A stretch of 61,801 nt of DNA from Alteribacillus persepolensis. Lineage in GTDB: Bacteria > Bacillota > Bacilli > Bacillales > Marinococcaceae. Position 1 is the stretch's first letter; the number at the start of each line of letters is the position of its first letter. Of this stretch, positions 30,865 to 42,678 are shown in pieces. The notes below the pieces were generated by a model. The model saw nothing but the letters and a program-made list of their open reading frames with translations. It was not told where the DNA came from and did not search any database. A program made the position numbers and the translations under genes. Location of the stretch: the NCBI RefSeq assembly GCF_900099605.1, contig NZ_FNDK01000020.1, forward strand, positions 1-61,801, read 5' to 3'.

Positions 30865-30897
30865 CATAAAAAACAGCTTAAGAAAGGAGGAAAAACG

Positions 30898-31311
30898 ATG
30901 CCAACTATTAACCAATTAGTTCGCAAAGGTCGTAAAGCGAAAGTGCAAGGTTCTGACTCTCCTGCTTTGAACAAAGGGTACAACAGTTACCGCAAAATCC
31001 CAACTGACCAAAATTCCCCGCAAAAGCGCGGAGTATGTACTCGTGTTGGAACCATGACGCCGAAAAAGCCAAACTCGGCATTGCGTAAATATGCACGTGT
31101 TCGTTTGACTAACCAGATTGAAGTTACTGCTTATATTCCTGGTATTGGTCACAACTTGCAGGAACACAGTGTGGTTCTTATTCGCGGCGGCCGTGTAAAG
31201 GACCTTCCGGGTGTACGTTACCATATTGTACGTGGGGCGCTTGACACTGCTGGTGTTCAAGACCGTAAACAAAGCCGTTCCAAATACGGTACGAAACGCG
31301 GCAAGAAATAA
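30898..31311 (+). CDS. rpsL: 30S ribosomal protein S12
   Basis: A 137-residue S12, part of the decoding centre. K56 in [11 protein letters not shown] and K101 in GGRVKDLPG are the lysines whose change gives streptomycin resistance; both are wild type, as is the [10 protein letters not shown] loop. The ATG follows AAAGGAGG. First ribosomal protein of the str unit. Confidence 0.98.
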   Translation: MPTINQLVRKGRKAKVQGSDSPALNKGYNSYRKIPTDQNSPQKRGVCTRVGTMTPKKPNSALRKYARVRLTNQIEVTAYIPGIGHNLQEHSVVLIRGGRVKDLPGVRYHIVRGALDTAGVQDRKQSRSKYGTKRGKK

Positions 31312-31346
31312 TACAACACAGATTAAATCGAAAGGAGGGGTGACCC

Positions 31347-31817
31347 ATGCCTCGTAAAGGACCAGTACCTCGCAGAGATGTATTGCCTGATCCGATTTAC
31401 AATTCCAAGCTGGTTACACGCCTAATTAACCGCATCATGTTGGACGGTAAAAAAGGTAAAGCGCAGCACATCTTATACAACGCATTTGACATTGTACGGG
31501 AAAGATCCGGGCAAGAACCAATGGAAGTTTTTGATCAAGCGATGAAAAACGTTATGCCAGTACTTGAGGTTAAAGCTCGCCGTGTTGGTGGTGCAAACTA
31601 TCAAGTACCAATCGAAGTAAAACCTGATCGTCGTACGACGCTTGGATTGCGCTGGGTAGTAAGTTATGCTCGCCTTCGCGGTGAGAAAACAATGGAGGAA
31701 CGCCTGGCAAATGAAATCCTTGATGCTGCTAACAACACTGGATCAGCTGTGAAAAAGCGTGAGGATACGCATCGTATGGCAGAAGCCAACAAAGCATTTG
31801 CTCATTATCGCTGGTAA
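31347..31817 (+). CDS. rpsG: 30S ribosomal protein S7
   Basis: A 156-residue S7 that organises the 16S 3' major domain and contacts tRNA at the E site. The start [15 protein letters not shown] and the [15 protein letters not shown] block are typical. The ATG follows AAAGGAGGGGTG. The 35 bases after rpsL hold no visible structure. In E. coli S7 represses the str operon; a similar role here is not shown. Confidence 0.98.
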   Translation: MPRKGPVPRRDVLPDPIYNSKLVTRLINRIMLDGKKGKAQHILYNAFDIVRERSGQEPMEVFDQAMKNVMPVLEVKARRVGGANYQVPIEVKPDRRTTLGLRWVVSYARLRGEKTMEERLANEILDAANNTGSAVKKREDTHRMAEANKAFAHYRW

Positions 31818-31880
31818 ACCAATTTGTAAAACAATACAACTACTCTTAAAGATGGAAGAAGAAAGGAGAAAATGAAGTCC

Positions 31881-33959
31881 ATGGCACGAGAATTCTCCTT
31901 AGAAAAGACTCGTAATATCGGTATCATGGCTCACATTGATGCTGGTAAAACAACTGCTACGGAGCGTATCCTATTTTATACAGGGCGTATCCATAAGATT
32001 GGTGAAACACACGAAGGTGCTTCCCAAATGGACTGGATGAGCCAAGAACAGGAACGCGGAATCACAATCACATCTGCTGCAACAACAGCACAATGGAAAA
32101 ACCATCGTATCAATATTATTGACACCCCTGGGCACGTCGATTTTACCGTTGAGGTAGAACGTTCTTTGCGTGTATTAGATGGGGCAGTAGCAGTTCTTGA
32201 TGCTCAATCAGGGGTTGAGCCGCAGACAGAAACAGTGTGGCGCCAAGCTACCACATATCACGTACCGCGTATTGTTTTTGTTAACAAAATGGACAAAGTA
32301 GGGGCAGATTTCATTTATTCCCTAGGTACTTTAAGTGAACGCTTGGGAGCAAACGCTCAAGCGGTACAACTTCCAATTGGTGCTGAAGATAACTTTGAAG
32401 GTATTATCGATTTGATCAATATGGAAGCATATTACTATGTAGATGATTTGGGTACTCGTACAGAAGCACGTGAAATTCCAGATGAGTACAAAGCTCAAGC
32501 TGATGAATATCGCGAAAAGCTTGTTGAAGCTGTTGCTGAGTTAGACGAAGACTTAATGATGAAGTACCTTGAGGGTGAAGAAATTACAACCGATGAATTA
32601 AAAGCAGCGATTCGTAAAGGTACGCTGAATGTTGAATTTTATCCAGTACTTTGCGGCTCTGCATTTAAGAACAAAGGTGTTCAATTAATGATTGACGCTG
32701 TTCTTGATTATCTTCCTTCTCCGCTGGATGTACCGCCAATTAAAGGTGTACTTCCAGAAAGTGAGGAAGAAGTAGAACGCAAAGCGGACGACAACGGTCC
32801 TTTCTCTGCACTTGCTTTTAAAGTTGCGACAGATCCATACGTAGGTAAGCTTACATTCTTCCGTGTGTATTCTGGTAAACTTGATTCTGGTTCTTATGTT
32901 CGCAACTCTACAAAAGAGAAGCGCGAACGTGTTGGCCGGATTTTGCAGATGCATGCGAACTCTCGTGAAGAGATTTCAACTGTATATTCTGGTGATATCG
33001 CAGCAGGTGTTGGTTTAAAAGACACCGCCACAGGCGATACTCTATGTGATGACAAAGCAAGAGTCATTCTTGAATCCATGGAATTCCCAGAACCAGTTAT
33101 TTCTCTATCTGTTGAGCCAAAATCAAAAGCAGACCATGATAAAATGGGTATTGCTTTAGCGAAATTGGCAGAAGAAGACCCTACTTTCCAGACAGAAACA
33201 GATGAAGAAACTGGCCAAACCCTTATTAAGGGTATGGGTGAGCTTCACTTGGATATCATCGTTGACCGTCTGAAGCGTGAATTTAAAGTGGAAGCCCAAG
33301 TGGGTGCTCCGCAAGTTTCCTATCGTGAAACAATCCGCAAAGCTGGTAAGTGCGAAGGTAAGTTTGTGCGTCAGTCCGGCGGCCGCGGTCAGTATGGTCA
33401 CGTGTGGGTTGAATTCGAGCCGAATGAAGAAGGTGCAGGCTTCGAATTTGAAAACAAAATTGTCGGCGGGGTTGTACCTCGTGAATACGTACCTTCTGTA
33501 CAACAAGGTATCGAAGAAGCACTTCAGAACGGTTTGCTGGCAGGATATCCAATGATTGATGTAAAGGCTAGACTGTTCGATGGTTCTTATCACGATGTAG
33601 ACTCTAACGAAATGGCGTTTAAAGTAGCAGCTTCTATGGCTTTGAAAAAAGCAAAAGACCTTTGTGAGCCTGTTCTTCTAGAGCCGCTCATGAAAGTAGA
33701 AGTTGTTGTGCCTGAGGAGTACATGGGTGATGTAATGGGTGACATTACTTCCCGCCGCGGACGCGTGGATGGAATGGAAGCTCGCGGGAATTCTCAAGCT
33801 ATTAAGGCATATGTTCCGTTAGCTGAGATGTTTGGTTACGCGACAAACCTTCGTTCTAACACACAAGGACGCGGTAACTACACAATGTTCTTTGACCACT
33901 ATGAAGAAGTGCCAAAGAGCGTATCTGAAGAAATTATTAAGAAAAACAGTGGAGAGTAA
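31881..33959 (+). CDS. fusA: Elongation factor G
   Basis: A 692-residue translational GTPase. G1 AHIDAGKT (17-24), the DTPGH switch II and NKMD are present, followed by domains II to V. The family start is the ATG at 31881. An in-frame ATG at 31872 would add three residues but is only three bases from GAAAGGAG, against 12 for 31881. It moves tRNAs and mRNA after peptide transfer and helps recycle ribosomes. Confidence 0.98.
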   Translation: MAREFSLEKTRNIGIMAHIDAGKTTATERILFYTGRIHKIGETHEGASQMDWMSQEQERGITITSAATTAQWKNHRINIIDTPGHVDFTVEVERSLRVLDGAVAVLDAQSGVEPQTETVWRQATTYHVPRIVFVNKMDKVGADFIYSLGTLSERLGANAQAVQLPIGAEDNFEGIIDLINMEAYYYVDDLGTRTEAREIPDEYKAQADEYREKLVEAVAELDEDLMMKYLEGEEITTDELKAAIRKGTLNVEFYPVLCGSAFKNKGVQLMIDAVLDYLPSPLDVPPIKGVLPESEEEVERKADDNGPFSALAFKVATDPYVGKLTFFRVYSGKLDSGSYVRNSTKEKRERVGRILQMHANSREEISTVYSGDIAAGVGLKDTATGDTLCDDKARVILESMEFPEPVISLSVEPKSKADHDKMGIALAKLAEEDPTFQTETDEETGQTLIKGMGELHLDIIVDRLKREFKVEAQVGAPQVSYRETIRKAGKCEGKFVRQSGGRGQYGHVWVEFEPNEEGAGFEFENKIVGGVVPREYVPSVQQGIEEALQNGLLAGYPMIDVKARLFDGSYHDVDSNEMAFKVAASMALKKAKDLCEPVLLEPLMKVEVVVPEEYMGDVMGDITSRRGRVDGMEARGNSQAIKAYVPLAEMFGYATNLRSNTQGRGNYTMFFDHYEEVPKSVSEEIIKKNSGE

Positions 33960-34026
33960 TTTTCTTCTGTAAAATGATTGTTTGTAAAAATATTTTATTG
34001 TAAGCTAAGGAAGGTGAACCTGCTTC

Positions 34027-34055
34027 TTGGTACACCTTTCTGGCTTCTATATAAT
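34027..34055 (+). promoter_or_regulatory. Internal promoter of tuf
   Basis: TTGGTA (34027-34032), 17-base spacer, perfect TATAAT (34050-34055), about 28 bases before tuf. An internal tuf promoter is known in B. subtilis. An inverted repeat GAAGGTG/CACCTTTC around 34010-34040 overlaps the -35. Confidence 0.65.
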
Positions 34056-34083
34056 TTACCTGTATTAAGGGAGGAAATGAATA

Positions 34084-35274
34084 ATGGCTAAAGAAAAGTT
34101 TGATCGTTCCAAAACGCATGCCAACATTGGTACTATCGGCCACGTTGACCATGGTAAAACTACATTGACTGCTGCTATCACCACAGTTCTTCATAAACAA
34201 TCCGGTACAGGTGAAGCAATGGCATATGATTCCATTGACGGTGCACCGGAAGAGCGTGAACGTGGTATTACAATCTCTACTGCACACGTAGAGTATGAAA
34301 CTGATACTCGTCACTATGCACACGTTGACTGCCCAGGACACGCTGACTATGTAAAGAACATGATCACTGGTGCAGCACAAATGGACGGAGCGATTCTTGT
34401 TGTATCCGCAGCTGACGGCCCAATGCCACAAACTCGTGAGCACATCTTGCTTTCCCGTCAAGTTGGTGTACCGTCCATCGTTGTATTCTTGAACAAAACT
34501 GATATGGTTGACGACGAAGAGCTTCTAGAGCTTGTAGAAATGGAAGTTCGCGACCTTCTTTCTGAATATGACTTCCCTGGTGACGAAGTACCTATCGTTA
34601 AAGGGTCTGCTTTGAAAGCAATCGAAGGAGACGAGGAGCATGAACAAGCAATTCTCGATCTCATGCAAGAAGTAGATAATTACATCCCAACACCAGACCG
34701 TGACAAAGACAAGCCATTCATGATGCCAGTTGAGGACGTGTTCTCCATCACTGGACGCGGTACAGTTGCAACTGGTCGTGTAGAACGCGGAATGCTCAAC
34801 GTTGGTGATGAAGTAGAAATCATCGGTATCGATGAAGACGCTAAGAAAACAACTGTTACTGGTGTAGAAATGTTCCGTAAGCTTCTTGACTATGCAGAAG
34901 CAGGGGACAACATTGGTGCGCTTCTACGTGGTGTTGACCGCGAAGACATCAAGCGTGGCCAAGTTCTTGCTAAGCCAGGAAGCATTACTCCACATACAAA
35001 GTTTAAAGCGGAAGTATACGTTCTTTCTAAAGATGAAGGTGGACGTCACACTCCATTCTTCTCTAACTATCGTCCACAATTCTACTTCCGTACAACAGAC
35101 GTTACTGGCGTAATTCAACTTCCAGACGGTGTAGAAATGGTTATGCCTGGAGACAACGTTGAAATGACAGTTGAATTGATTGCACCAATCGCTATCGAAG
35201 ACGGTACGAAGTTTTCTATCCGTGAAGGCGGACGTACTGTTGGTGCTGGTGTTGTTTCTACAATCCAAGAATAA
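34084..35274 (+). CDS. tuf: Elongation factor Tu
   Basis: A 396-residue EF-Tu. G1 GHVDHGKT (19-26), DCPGH and the guanine-binding NKTD are seen, followed by beta domains II and III. It carries aminoacyl-tRNA to the ribosome. The guanine motif reads LNKTDMVDD; Thr is used by some bacilli instead of Cys. The ATG follows AGGGAGG. It has its own promoter as well as read-through from fusA, and ends at a clear terminator. Confidence 0.98.
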   Translation: MAKEKFDRSKTHANIGTIGHVDHGKTTLTAAITTVLHKQSGTGEAMAYDSIDGAPEERERGITISTAHVEYETDTRHYAHVDCPGHADYVKNMITGAAQMDGAILVVSAADGPMPQTREHILLSRQVGVPSIVVFLNKTDMVDDEELLELVEMEVRDLLSEYDFPGDEVPIVKGSALKAIEGDEEHEQAILDLMQEVDNYIPTPDRDKDKPFMMPVEDVFSITGRGTVATGRVERGMLNVGDEVEIIGIDEDAKKTTVTGVEMFRKLLDYAEAGDNIGALLRGVDREDIKRGQVLAKPGSITPHTKFKAEVYVLSKDEGGRHTPFFSNYRPQFYFRTTDVTGVIQLPDGVEMVMPGDNVEMTVELIAPIAIEDGTKFSIREGGRTVGAGVVSTIQE

Positions 35275-35312
35275 TCGTATCTTTACAAAAGCATACCGAT
35301 TATTTACAATGA

Positions 35313-35339
35313 AGTCCTGTCCAAGTGACAGGGCTTTTT
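35313..35339 (+). terminator. Terminator of the str operon
   Basis: AGTCCTGTC (35313-35321) pairs with GACAGGGCT (35327-35335) with one G-U pair, followed by five T. Confidence 0.88.
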
Positions 35340-35399
35340 CATTATATGAGGCTCTTGAATAAGAAATGTTTGGTAATCACCAGGAATTTTAAAAACTTC

Positions 35400-35428
35400 T
35401 TGCATTTGCAGGAGATAATCATTATAAT
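35400..35428 (+). promoter_or_regulatory. Promoter of the S10 operon
   Basis: TTGCAT (35400-35405), 17-base spacer, perfect TATAAT (35423-35428), about 165 bases before rpsJ. Start near 35435. It probably drives the whole ribosomal protein run to rplQ, as I see no equally good promoter between. Confidence 0.75.
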
Positions 35429-35435
35429 AGATAAA

Positions 35436-35902
<467 letters not shown>

Positions 35903-35947
35903 ATGACTATAAAAATACACGTTAAATTATATTAGGAGGTGTGACTG

Positions 35948-36580
35948 ATGACCAAAGGAATCTTGGGCAGAAAAATTGGCATGACCCAGTTGTTCAACGA
36001 AAACGGTGAACTTCTTCCGGTCACAGTCATTGAAGCCGAGCCAAATGTAGTGCTTCAAACAAAGACATCTGAATCAGATGGTTATGAAGCAATTCAACTT
36101 GGTTTCATTGACAAAAAAGAAAAAAGTGCTAACAAGCCTGAAAAAGGACATGCGGAAAAAGCAAATGCCGCTCCCAAGCGCTACGTCCGTGAAATCTGCG
36201 ACATTGACAGCGGAGATTACGAAGTTGGTCAGGAAGTCAAAGTAGATACTTTTTCTGATGGAGATATCGTGGATGTCACAGGGACATCAAAGGGGAAAGG
36301 TTTCCAAGGTGCCATTAAGCGCCATAACCAAGCCCGCGGACCGATGACACACGGTTCTCGTTACCATCGTCGTCCTGGTACAATGGGACCGATTGACCCA
36401 AACCACGTTCTGAAAGGAAAGAAACTTCCAGGACGTATGGGCGGAAAAACGGTAACTGTTCAAAACCTTGAAATCGTAAAAGTGGATACTGAGCGTAATT
36501 TGTTGCTCGTTAAAGGTAATGTTCCCGGAGCAAAGAAAAGTTATGTAACGGTTAGATCAGCTGTGAAAGCAGCGCAATAA
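35948..36580 (+). CDS. rplC: 50S ribosomal protein L3
   Basis: A 210-residue L3, one of the first proteins to bind 23S. The start [14 protein letters not shown] and the long central extension with [17 protein letters not shown] reach toward the peptidyl transferase centre. The ATG follows TTAGGAGGTGTG. Four bases plus a ribosome site separate it from rplD. Confidence 0.98.
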   Translation: MTKGILGRKIGMTQLFNENGELLPVTVIEAEPNVVLQTKTSESDGYEAIQLGFIDKKEKSANKPEKGHAEKANAAPKRYVREICDIDSGDYEVGQEVKVDTFSDGDIVDVTGTSKGKGFQGAIKRHNQARGPMTHGSRYHRRPGTMGPIDPNHVLKGKKLPGRMGGKTVTVQNLEIVKVDTERNLLLVKGNVPGAKKSYVTVRSAVKAAQ

Positions 36581-36604
36581 TGATTGAAGAAAGGAGGCTC
36601 CATC

Positions 36605-37228
36605 ATGCCTAAAGTAGCATTGTTAAACCAAACTGGTTCAAAGGTCGGCGACATTGAATTGGCCGATTCTGTGTTTGGTATTGAACCAAATGAAAATGTT
36701 CTTCATGATGCCGTGGTTATGCAGCAAGCATCAGTGCGTCAAGGCACACACAAAGTGAAGAACCGCTCTGAACGTAGAGGAGGCGGCCGCAAACCATGGC
36801 GCCAGAAAGGTACTGGACGTGCACGTCAAGGTTCTATTCGTTCTCCACAATGGGTAGGGGGAGGAATTGTATTCGGACCTACTCCTCGCCAATACAGCTA
36901 TAAATTGCCAAAGAAAGTGCGTCGTTTGGCAGTGAAATCTGCATTTTCTACAAAGGTGAAAGAAGATGCGATTGTTGTTTTGGATAACCTTGAATTGGAT
37001 GCACCGAAGACAAAAGAGATGGTAAGCATCTTGTCTAACCTGTCCGTAGATGAAAAAGCACTTGTCGTTACTGCTGATTACAACGAACAAGTAGCTCTTT
37101 CAGCACGTAATATTCCTGGAGTGACCTTCGCAACTGTTGATGGCGTGAATGTTTTAGAGCTGTTAAAACATGACAAGTTAGTGATCACGCAAGAGGCAGT
37201 GAAGAAGGTAGAGGAGGTGCTCGCATAA
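36605..37228 (+). CDS. rplD: 50S ribosomal protein L4
   Basis: A 207-residue L4. The exit-tunnel loop with [20 protein letters not shown] (about 42-65) is intact and has the macrolide-sensitive residues. The ATG at 36605 follows AAAGGAGGC; an in-frame ATG 21 bases upstream precedes the ribosome site and is not used. Its stop overlaps the rplW start by one base. Confidence 0.98.
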   Translation: MPKVALLNQTGSKVGDIELADSVFGIEPNENVLHDAVVMQQASVRQGTHKVKNRSERRGGGRKPWRQKGTGRARQGSIRSPQWVGGGIVFGPTPRQYSYKLPKKVRRLAVKSAFSTKVKEDAIVVLDNLELDAPKTKEMVSILSNLSVDEKALVVTADYNEQVALSARNIPGVTFATVDGVNVLELLKHDKLVITQEAVKKVEEVLA

Positions 37229-37515
37229 TGGAAGCACGCGATGTAATTAAGCGCCCCGTCATCACTGAACGTTCTGCTGACTTGATGGAAGAGAAAAAAT
37301 ATACGTTTGAAGTGGACGTTAAAGCGAATAAAACACAAATTAAAAAGGCTGTGGAAGAAATTTTTGATGTGACAGTTGATAAAGTCAACACACTCAACCA
37401 AAAAGGTAAATTCCGCCGTTTTGGCCGTTACACTGGGTATAAGCCAAATCGTAAAAAAGCTGTTGTTACGTTAACAGAAGACAGTCAAGAAATTGAGTTT
37501 TTTGAAGGCGTGTAA
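37228..37515 (+). CDS. rplW: 50S ribosomal protein L23
   Basis: A 95-residue L23 at the tunnel exit, the docking site for trigger factor and SRP. The start [13 protein letters not shown] and the [10 protein letters not shown] helix are typical. It overlaps rplD by one base, after AGAGGAGGTG. Confidence 0.98.
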   Translation: MEARDVIKRPVITERSADLMEEKKYTFEVDVKANKTQIKKAVEEIFDVTVDKVNTLNQKGKFRRFGRYTGYKPNRKKAVVTLTEDSQEIEFFEGV

Positions 37516-37547
37516 ACCAAACCAACGAGTGAAGGAGGGAAACGACT

Positions 37548-38378
37548 ATGCCTATTAAAAAGTATAAAGCAACATCAAATGGGCGCCGTCACATGTCTGT
37601 GAACTTGCAAACAGAAGTGACGACTGACCAACCTGAGAAGACATTGCTTGAACCGCTTCATAAAAAAGCGGGTCGTAACAATCAAGGGCGTATCACCGTG
37701 CGTCACCAAGGCGGCGGACACAAACGTCACTACCGTGTTATTGACTTTAAACGTGATAAAGACGGTGTACCAGGTCGAGTAGCAACAATTGAATACGACC
37801 CAAACCGTTCTGCTAACATCGCACTTGTTCATTATAACGATGGTGAAAAACGTTACATTTTGGCGCCTAAAGGGCTGAAAGTCGGTCAAGAAATTGAATC
37901 AGGAGAAGGCGCTGATATTAAAACTGGTAATGCATTACCATTAGCCAACATTCCTGTAGGTACAGTTATTCATAATATTGAGCTTAAACCAGGACGCGGA
38001 GCTCAGTTAGTTCGTTCTGCTGGTGCAGAAGCACAAGTATTAGGGAAAGAAGGTAAATACGTACTTGTACGTTTGCGTTCCGGTGAAACACGTTTGATCC
38101 TTGCTACGTGCCGCGCTACAGTAGGTCAAGTAGGCAACATCGAACATGAACTAGTGAACGTTGGTAAAGCTGGTCGTTCACGCTGGCTTGGCAAGCGTCC
38201 AGTAGTACGTGGTTCTGCCATGAACCCAAGCGATCACCCGCATGGTGGTGGTGAAGGCCGTGCTCCAATTGGAAGAAAATCACCGGTATCACCTTGGGGT
38301 ATGCCTACTGTTGGTTATAAAACTCGTAAGAAAAACAAAGACAGCGATAAGTATATCGTTCGCCGTCGTAAAAAATAA
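37548..38378 (+). CDS. rplB: 50S ribosomal protein L2
   Basis: A 276-residue L2, needed for subunit joining and peptidyl transfer. The conserved [18 protein letters not shown] segment near residue 224 contains the histidine (about H229) close to the catalytic centre. The ATG follows GAAGGAGGG. Length and motifs are normal. Confidence 0.98.
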   Translation: MPIKKYKATSNGRRHMSVNLQTEVTTDQPEKTLLEPLHKKAGRNNQGRITVRHQGGGHKRHYRVIDFKRDKDGVPGRVATIEYDPNRSANIALVHYNDGEKRYILAPKGLKVGQEIESGEGADIKTGNALPLANIPVGTVIHNIELKPGRGAQLVRSAGAEAQVLGKEGKYVLVRLRSGETRLILATCRATVGQVGNIEHELVNVGKAGRSRWLGKRPVVRGSAMNPSDHPHGGGEGRAPIGRKSPVSPWGMPTVGYKTRKKNKDSDKYIVRRRKK

Positions 38379-38435
38379 CGGGATTGAACTGCGGTTCTTA
38401 CGAATCGCAGAGCAATCGCGAAAGGAGGTTTCCTC

Positions 38436-38714
38436 ATGGGTCGCAGCTTAAAAAAAGGACCTTTTGTCGATGACCACTTGATGAAAAAAGTGGAAAGCCT
38501 AAATGAAAAAAATGATAAACAAGTTATTAAAACATGGTCACGTCGTTCAACGATTTTCCCTCAATTTGTAGGGCATACAATTGCTGTATACGATGGACGC
38601 AAACATGTACCTGTATACGTTTCTGAAGACATGGTTGGCCACAAGCTTGGTGAATTTGCTCCAACAAGAACGTTTAAAGGCCATAAAAATGACGACAAGA
38701 AAACCAAACGGTAA
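38436..38714 (+). CDS. rpsS: 30S ribosomal protein S19
   Basis: A 92-residue S19 of the 30S head, in complex with S13 near the A site. The start [17 protein letters not shown] and the [16 protein letters not shown] ending are typical. The ATG follows AAAGGAGG. Confidence 0.98.
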   Translation: MGRSLKKGPFVDDHLMKKVESLNEKNDKQVIKTWSRRSTIFPQFVGHTIAVYDGRKHVPVYVSEDMVGHKLGEFAPTRTFKGHKNDDKKTKR

Positions 38715-38734
38715 ACAGAGGGGAGGTTCTCTAC

Positions 38735-39076
38735 ATGCAAGCTAAAGCAGTTGCTAAACAAATCCGCATTGCCCCTCGTAAAGCACGGTTAGTCATTGAT
38801 CTTATACGGGGCAAAGAAGTTGGCGAAGCAATTGGCATTTTGAAAAACACACAAAAAGCTGCTTCACCAATCATTGAAAAAGTAATCAATTCCGCTGTTG
38901 CAAATGCGGAGCACAATTATGAGATGGAGCCTGAGGATCTCTATATCAGCGAAGCTTATGTTGATGAAGGGATTACCTTGAAGCGTTTCCGTCCTCGTGC
39001 AATGGGTCGAGCAACACGTATTAACAAGCGCACAAGCCACATTACTGTCGTGGTAAAAGAAAAGAAGGAGGGATAA
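38735..39076 (+). CDS. rplV: 50S ribosomal protein L22
   Basis: A 113-residue L22. Its long beta hairpin (about 78-98, [19 protein letters not shown]) lines the exit tunnel opposite L4 and shows no insertion or deletion of the type that gives macrolide resistance. The ATG follows GAGGGGAGG. The rpsC start follows three bases after its stop. Confidence 0.98.
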   Translation: MQAKAVAKQIRIAPRKARLVIDLIRGKEVGEAIGILKNTQKAASPIIEKVINSAVANAEHNYEMEPEDLYISEAYVDEGITLKRFRPRAMGRATRINKRTSHITVVVKEKKEG

Positions 39077-39079
39077 TGC

Positions 39080-39739
39080 GTGGGTCAAAAAGTTAATCCA
39101 GTAGGACTTAGAATCGGTGTCATCCGTGATTGGGATTCTAAGTGGTATGCTGAAAAGAATTATGCAGATTTGCTACATGAAGATGTGAAAATCCGTGAAT
39201 ATCTTGAAAACCGACTGAAAGATGCTTCTGTGTCTACTGTAGAGATTGAACGTGCGGCTAAACGCGTAAATATCACTATTCACACAGCGAAACCTGGAAT
39301 GGTTATCGGTAAAGGCGGTTCTGAAGTTGAAGCTTTACGCAAAGCCCTTAATGACCTAACAGGAAAAAGAGTTCACATCAACATTGCGGAAGTAAAGCAA
39401 GCAGATTTGGATGCAAGGTTGGTTGCTGAAAATATTGCTCGTCAACTTGAAAACCGCATTTCATTCCGTCGTGCTATGAAACAGTCTATTCAACGGACAA
39501 TGAGAGCAGGAGCTCGTGGAATTAGAACGGAAGTATCTGGACGTTTGGGCGGAGCTGATATCGCTCGAAATGAAAGCTACAGCGAAGGAACTGTTCCACT
39601 CCACACTTTGCGTGCTGACATTGATTACGGCACTGCAGAAGCAGACACTACTTACGGTAAGCTTGGTGTGAAGATTTGGATTTATCGTGGAGAAGTCCTT
39701 CCGACGAAAGGTGCAAACAACGAGGAAGGAGGAAAATAA
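39080..39739 (+). CDS. rpsC: 30S ribosomal protein S3
   Basis: A 219-residue S3 at the mRNA entry. It has an N-terminal KH domain with [12 protein letters not shown] (GxxG loop) and a C-terminal domain ending in the WIYRGEVLP segment. It starts with GTG after AAGGAGGG. S3, S4 and S5 form the mRNA helicase of the 30S. Confidence 0.98.
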   Translation: MGQKVNPVGLRIGVIRDWDSKWYAEKNYADLLHEDVKIREYLENRLKDASVSTVEIERAAKRVNITIHTAKPGMVIGKGGSEVEALRKALNDLTGKRVHINIAEVKQADLDARLVAENIARQLENRISFRRAMKQSIQRTMRAGARGIRTEVSGRLGGADIARNESYSEGTVPLHTLRADIDYGTAEADTTYGKLGVKIWIYRGEVLPTKGANNEEGGK

Positions 39740-39741
39740 TT

Positions 39742-40176
39742 ATGTTAATGCCAAAACGCGTGAAATATCGTCGTGAACATCGTGGCAAAATGAAAGGCCG
39801 TGCAAAAGGCGGAACCAACGTATCTTTTGGTGAATACGGTCTGCAGGCATTGGAACCAACGTGGATTACCAATCGTCAAATTGAATCCGCACGTATTGCG
39901 ATGACTCGTTATATGAAACGTGGCGGTAAAGTATGGATTAAAATCTTTCCTGATAAACCTTACACGGCAAAGCCACTTGAAGTTCGGATGGGTTCCGGTA
40001 AAGGTGCTCCTGAAGGCTGGGTAGCTGTTGTGAAGCCAGGGAAAATCATGTTTGAAGTTGCAGGTGTTTCTGAAGAAGTAGCTCGTGAAGCACTTAGACT
40101 TGCGTCGCACAAACTGCCTGTGAAAACGAAGTTTGTTAAACGCGAAGAAGTGGGTGGTGAGGCAAATGAAAGCTAA
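39742..40176 (+). CDS. rplP: 50S ribosomal protein L16
   Basis: A 144-residue L16 near the A-site tRNA elbow. The start [15 protein letters not shown] and the [17 protein letters not shown] segment are typical. The ATG follows GGAAGGAGG inside the end of rpsC; the longer open frame upstream overlaps rpsC and is not used. Its last 11 bases overlap rpmC, a close translational coupling. Confidence 0.98.
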   Translation: MLMPKRVKYRREHRGKMKGRAKGGTNVSFGEYGLQALEPTWITNRQIESARIAMTRYMKRGGKVWIKIFPDKPYTAKPLEVRMGSGKGAPEGWVAVVKPGKIMFEVAGVSEEVAREALRLASHKLPVKTKFVKREEVGGEANES

Positions 40177-40369
40177 GGAATTAAGAGATCTAACAACGGC
40201 GGAAGTAGAAGAAAAAACAAAGTCTCTCAAAGAAGAGCTGTTTAATCTGCGCTTCCAGCTTGCAACCGGTCAATTAGACAACCCTGCCCGCATTCGTAAC
40301 GTCCGCAAGGATATTGCTCGCGCGAAAACTGTTTTGCGTGAACGTGAACTAGGCATGAATAAAGGATAA
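40166..40369 (+). CDS. rpmC: 50S ribosomal protein L29
   Basis: A 67-residue helical L29 at the tunnel exit next to L23. [14 protein letters not shown] and [15 protein letters not shown] are the family landmarks. The ATG lies inside the end of rplP after GGTGGTGAGG (11-base overlap). Confidence 0.97.
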   Translation: MKAKELRDLTTAEVEEKTKSLKEELFNLRFQLATGQLDNPARIRNVRKDIARAKTVLRERELGMNKG

Positions 40370-40393
40370 ACATGAGAGGAGGTTTGGCTGACA

Positions 40394-40657
40394 ATGGCTG
40401 AACGCAACCAGCGTAAAGTTTACAACGGCCGTGTTGTTTCCGACAAAATGGATAAAACAATTTCGGTTCTTGTAGAAACGTATAAGATGGATTCCCTCTA
40501 TGGAAAACGCGTTAAGTATTCGAAGAAGTTTAAAGCTCATGATGAAAACAATGAAGCGAAAAAAGGCGACATTGTAAAAATCATGGAAACTAAGCCGCTT
40601 TCTAAGGATAAGCGTTTCCGATTAGTAGAGATTGTAGAAGAAGCAGTAATTATTTAA
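40394..40657 (+). CDS. rpsQ: 30S ribosomal protein S17
   Basis: An 87-residue OB-fold S17 that binds the 5' domain of 16S early in assembly. The [17 protein letters not shown] start and [16 protein letters not shown] ending are typical. The ATG follows GAGAGGAGG. Confidence 0.98.
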   Translation: MAERNQRKVYNGRVVSDKMDKTISVLVETYKMDSLYGKRVKYSKKFKAHDENNEAKKGDIVKIMETKPLSKDKRFRLVEIVEEAVII

Positions 40658-40693
40658 TTTAACGTGCTTTGATGAAGGGAGGTTCGAGAAACG

Positions 40694-41062
40694 ATGATCC
40701 AACAAGAAAGTCGATTAAAAGTTGCCGACAACTCTGGTGCTCGTGAAGTACAATGTATTAAAGTTCTTGGTGGTTCCGGCCGCAAGTCTGCAAACATTGG
40801 CGATATGATTGTTTGCTCTGTAAAACAAGCAACACCAGGGGGCGTTGTTAAGAAAGGCGAGATTGTAAGAGCAGTAATTGTACGTTCTAAAAGTGGGGCG
40901 CGCCGTCCTGATGGCTCTTACATCCGTTTTGATGAAAACGCAGCTGTCGTTGTACGTGACGACAAAAGTCCGCGAGGTACTCGTATTTTTGGACCTGTTG
41001 CTAGAGAATTGCGCGAAGAGCAATATATGAAGATTGTTTCCCTAGCTCCAGAGGTTCTTTAA
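40694..41062 (+). CDS. rplN: 50S ribosomal protein L14
   Basis: A 122-residue L14 at the subunit interface, the docking site of the silencing factor Rsf[18 protein letters not shown] and the ending [21 protein letters not shown] (shown by its ends) are typical. The ATG follows AAGGGAGG. Confidence 0.98.
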   Translation: MIQQESRLKVADNSGAREVQCIKVLGGSGRKSANIGDMIVCSVKQATPGGVVKKGEIVRAVIVRSKSGARRPDGSYIRFDENAAVVVRDDKSPRGTRIFGPVARELREEQYMKIVSLAPEVL

Positions 41063-41109
41063 TGGAATCGAATATAATACGGTCATGCCTGACTTAAGGA
41101 GGTGCGATT

Positions 41110-41436
41110 ATGACTCAACCTAAACTCCACGTGAAAAAGGGCGATAAAGTAAAAGTGATTTCTGGAAAAGACAAAGGACAAGAAGGAGTAATTCTTCAAG
41201 CTTTTCCAAGTCAGCAGCGTGTTTTAGTAGAGGGCGTTAACATGGTGAAAAAACACGCGAAGCCGTCCCAAGAGAACCCACAAGGCGGCATTCTAAATCA
41301 AGAGGCTCCTGTTCACGTTTCAAATGTTATGCCTCTAGACCCTAAATCCGGTGAACCTACCCGAGTAGGTTTTAAAGTTGAAGACGGAAAGAAAGTGCGC
41401 ATCGCTAAAAAATCTGGCGAGCCCCTTGATAAGTAA
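41110..41436 (+). CDS. rplX: 50S ribosomal protein L24
   Basis: A 108-residue L24 with a KOW motif ([20 protein letters not shown]). It starts assembly of the 5' half of 23S. It is about five residues longer at the N-terminus than the B. subtilis protein (MTQPKLHV against MHV). The ATG follows TAAGGAGGTG and is well placed. Confidence 0.97.
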   Translation: MTQPKLHVKKGDKVKVISGKDKGQEGVILQAFPSQQRVLVEGVNMVKKHAKPSQENPQGGILNQEAPVHVSNVMPLDPKSGEPTRVGFKVEDGKKVRIAKKSGEPLDK

Positions 41437-41467
41437 ATCACTCAGTTGATGAAAGGAGGTCAACCTA

Positions 41468-42007
41468 ATGAACGCTCTTAAAGAGAAATTTAAAAACGAT
41501 ATTGTGCCACATATGCATAATAAGTACGGTTACTCTTCGGTGATGGGAGTACCGAAAATCGAAAAAGTTGTTATTAACATGGGTGTGGGTGATGCCGTTC
41601 AAAACCCTAAAGCACTCGACAAAGCTGTTGAAGAGCTTACACAAATCAGTGGTCAAAAGCCACTAATTACAAAAGCAAAAAAATCAATTGCTGGTTTTAA
41701 ATTGCGTGAAGGAATGCCAATCGGAGCGAAGGTAACTCTTCGTGGAGAGCGCATGTATGACTTTCTTGAGAAGTTGATTCATGTTTCCCTTCCGCGTGTT
41801 CGTGACTTCCGTGGCGTTTCTACTAAGGCATTTGACGGACGTGGAAACTACACTTTAGGTATAAAAGAGCAATTGATTTTCCCTGAAATTGAGTATGACA
41901 AGGTCGACAAAGTTCGTGGAATGGACATTGTCATTGTTACTACTGCAGAAACCGATGAAGAAGCCCGTGAGCTGCTCACTCAAATCGGTATGCCGTTTCA
42001 AAAATAA
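41468..42007 (+). CDS. rplE: 50S ribosomal protein L5
   Basis: A 179-residue L5 that binds 5S rRNA and contacts the P-site t[22 protein letters not shown] and the [16 protein letters not shown] ending are typical. The ATG follows GAAAGGAGG. Normal length. Confidence 0.98.
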   Translation: MNALKEKFKNDIVPHMHNKYGYSSVMGVPKIEKVVINMGVGDAVQNPKALDKAVEELTQISGQKPLITKAKKSIAGFKLREGMPIGAKVTLRGERMYDFLEKLIHVSLPRVRDFRGVSTKAFDGRGNYTLGIKEQLIFPEIEYDKVDKVRGMDIVIVTTAETDEEARELLTQIGMPFQK

Positions 42008-42012
42008 TATAA

Positions 42013-42219
<207 letters not shown>

Positions 42220-42248
42220 GCCCGACATAGGGAAGGAGGTAAAACGAT

Positions 42249-42647
42249 ATGGTCATGACAGATCCAATTGCAGATATGCTGACACGTATTCGCAATGCGA
42301 ACACTGTACGTCACGAAAAATTGGAACTTCCAGCTTCTAACTTGAAAAGAGAAGTTGCTGAGATCCTAAAAAACGAAGGCTTTGTACGTGACGTAGAAAA
42401 TATCGAAGACAATAAACAAGGTATCCTTCGTATCTTCTTGAAGTACGGAGCGAATAATGAGCGAGTAATTACTGGTTTGAAGCGAATCAGTAAGCCAGGT
42501 TTGCGTGTATACGCTAAAGCGGATGAACTACCTCGCGTACTTGGTGGACTCGGTATTGCAGTAATTTCTACATCAAAAGGTGTAATGACTGATAAAGAAG
42601 CACGTAAGCAGCAAGTTGGCGGCGAAGTGCTTGCATACGTTTGGTAA
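42249..42647 (+). CDS. rpsH: 30S ribosomal protein S8
   Basis: A 132-residue S8, a primary 16S-binding protein. [16 protein letters not shown] and the ending [19 protein letters not shown] are typical. It is the translational repressor of the spc operon in E. coli; no matching mRNA site was identified here. The ATG follows GAAGGAGG. Confidence 0.98.
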   Translation: MVMTDPIADMLTRIRNANTVRHEKLELPASNLKREVAEILKNEGFVRDVENIEDNKQGILRIFLKYGANNERVITGLKRISKPGLRVYAKADELPRVLGGLGIAVISTSKGVMTDKEARKQQVGGEVLAYVW

Positions 42648-42678
42648 TAAATTTCTTTGAGAACGGAGGTGTAAAGTT

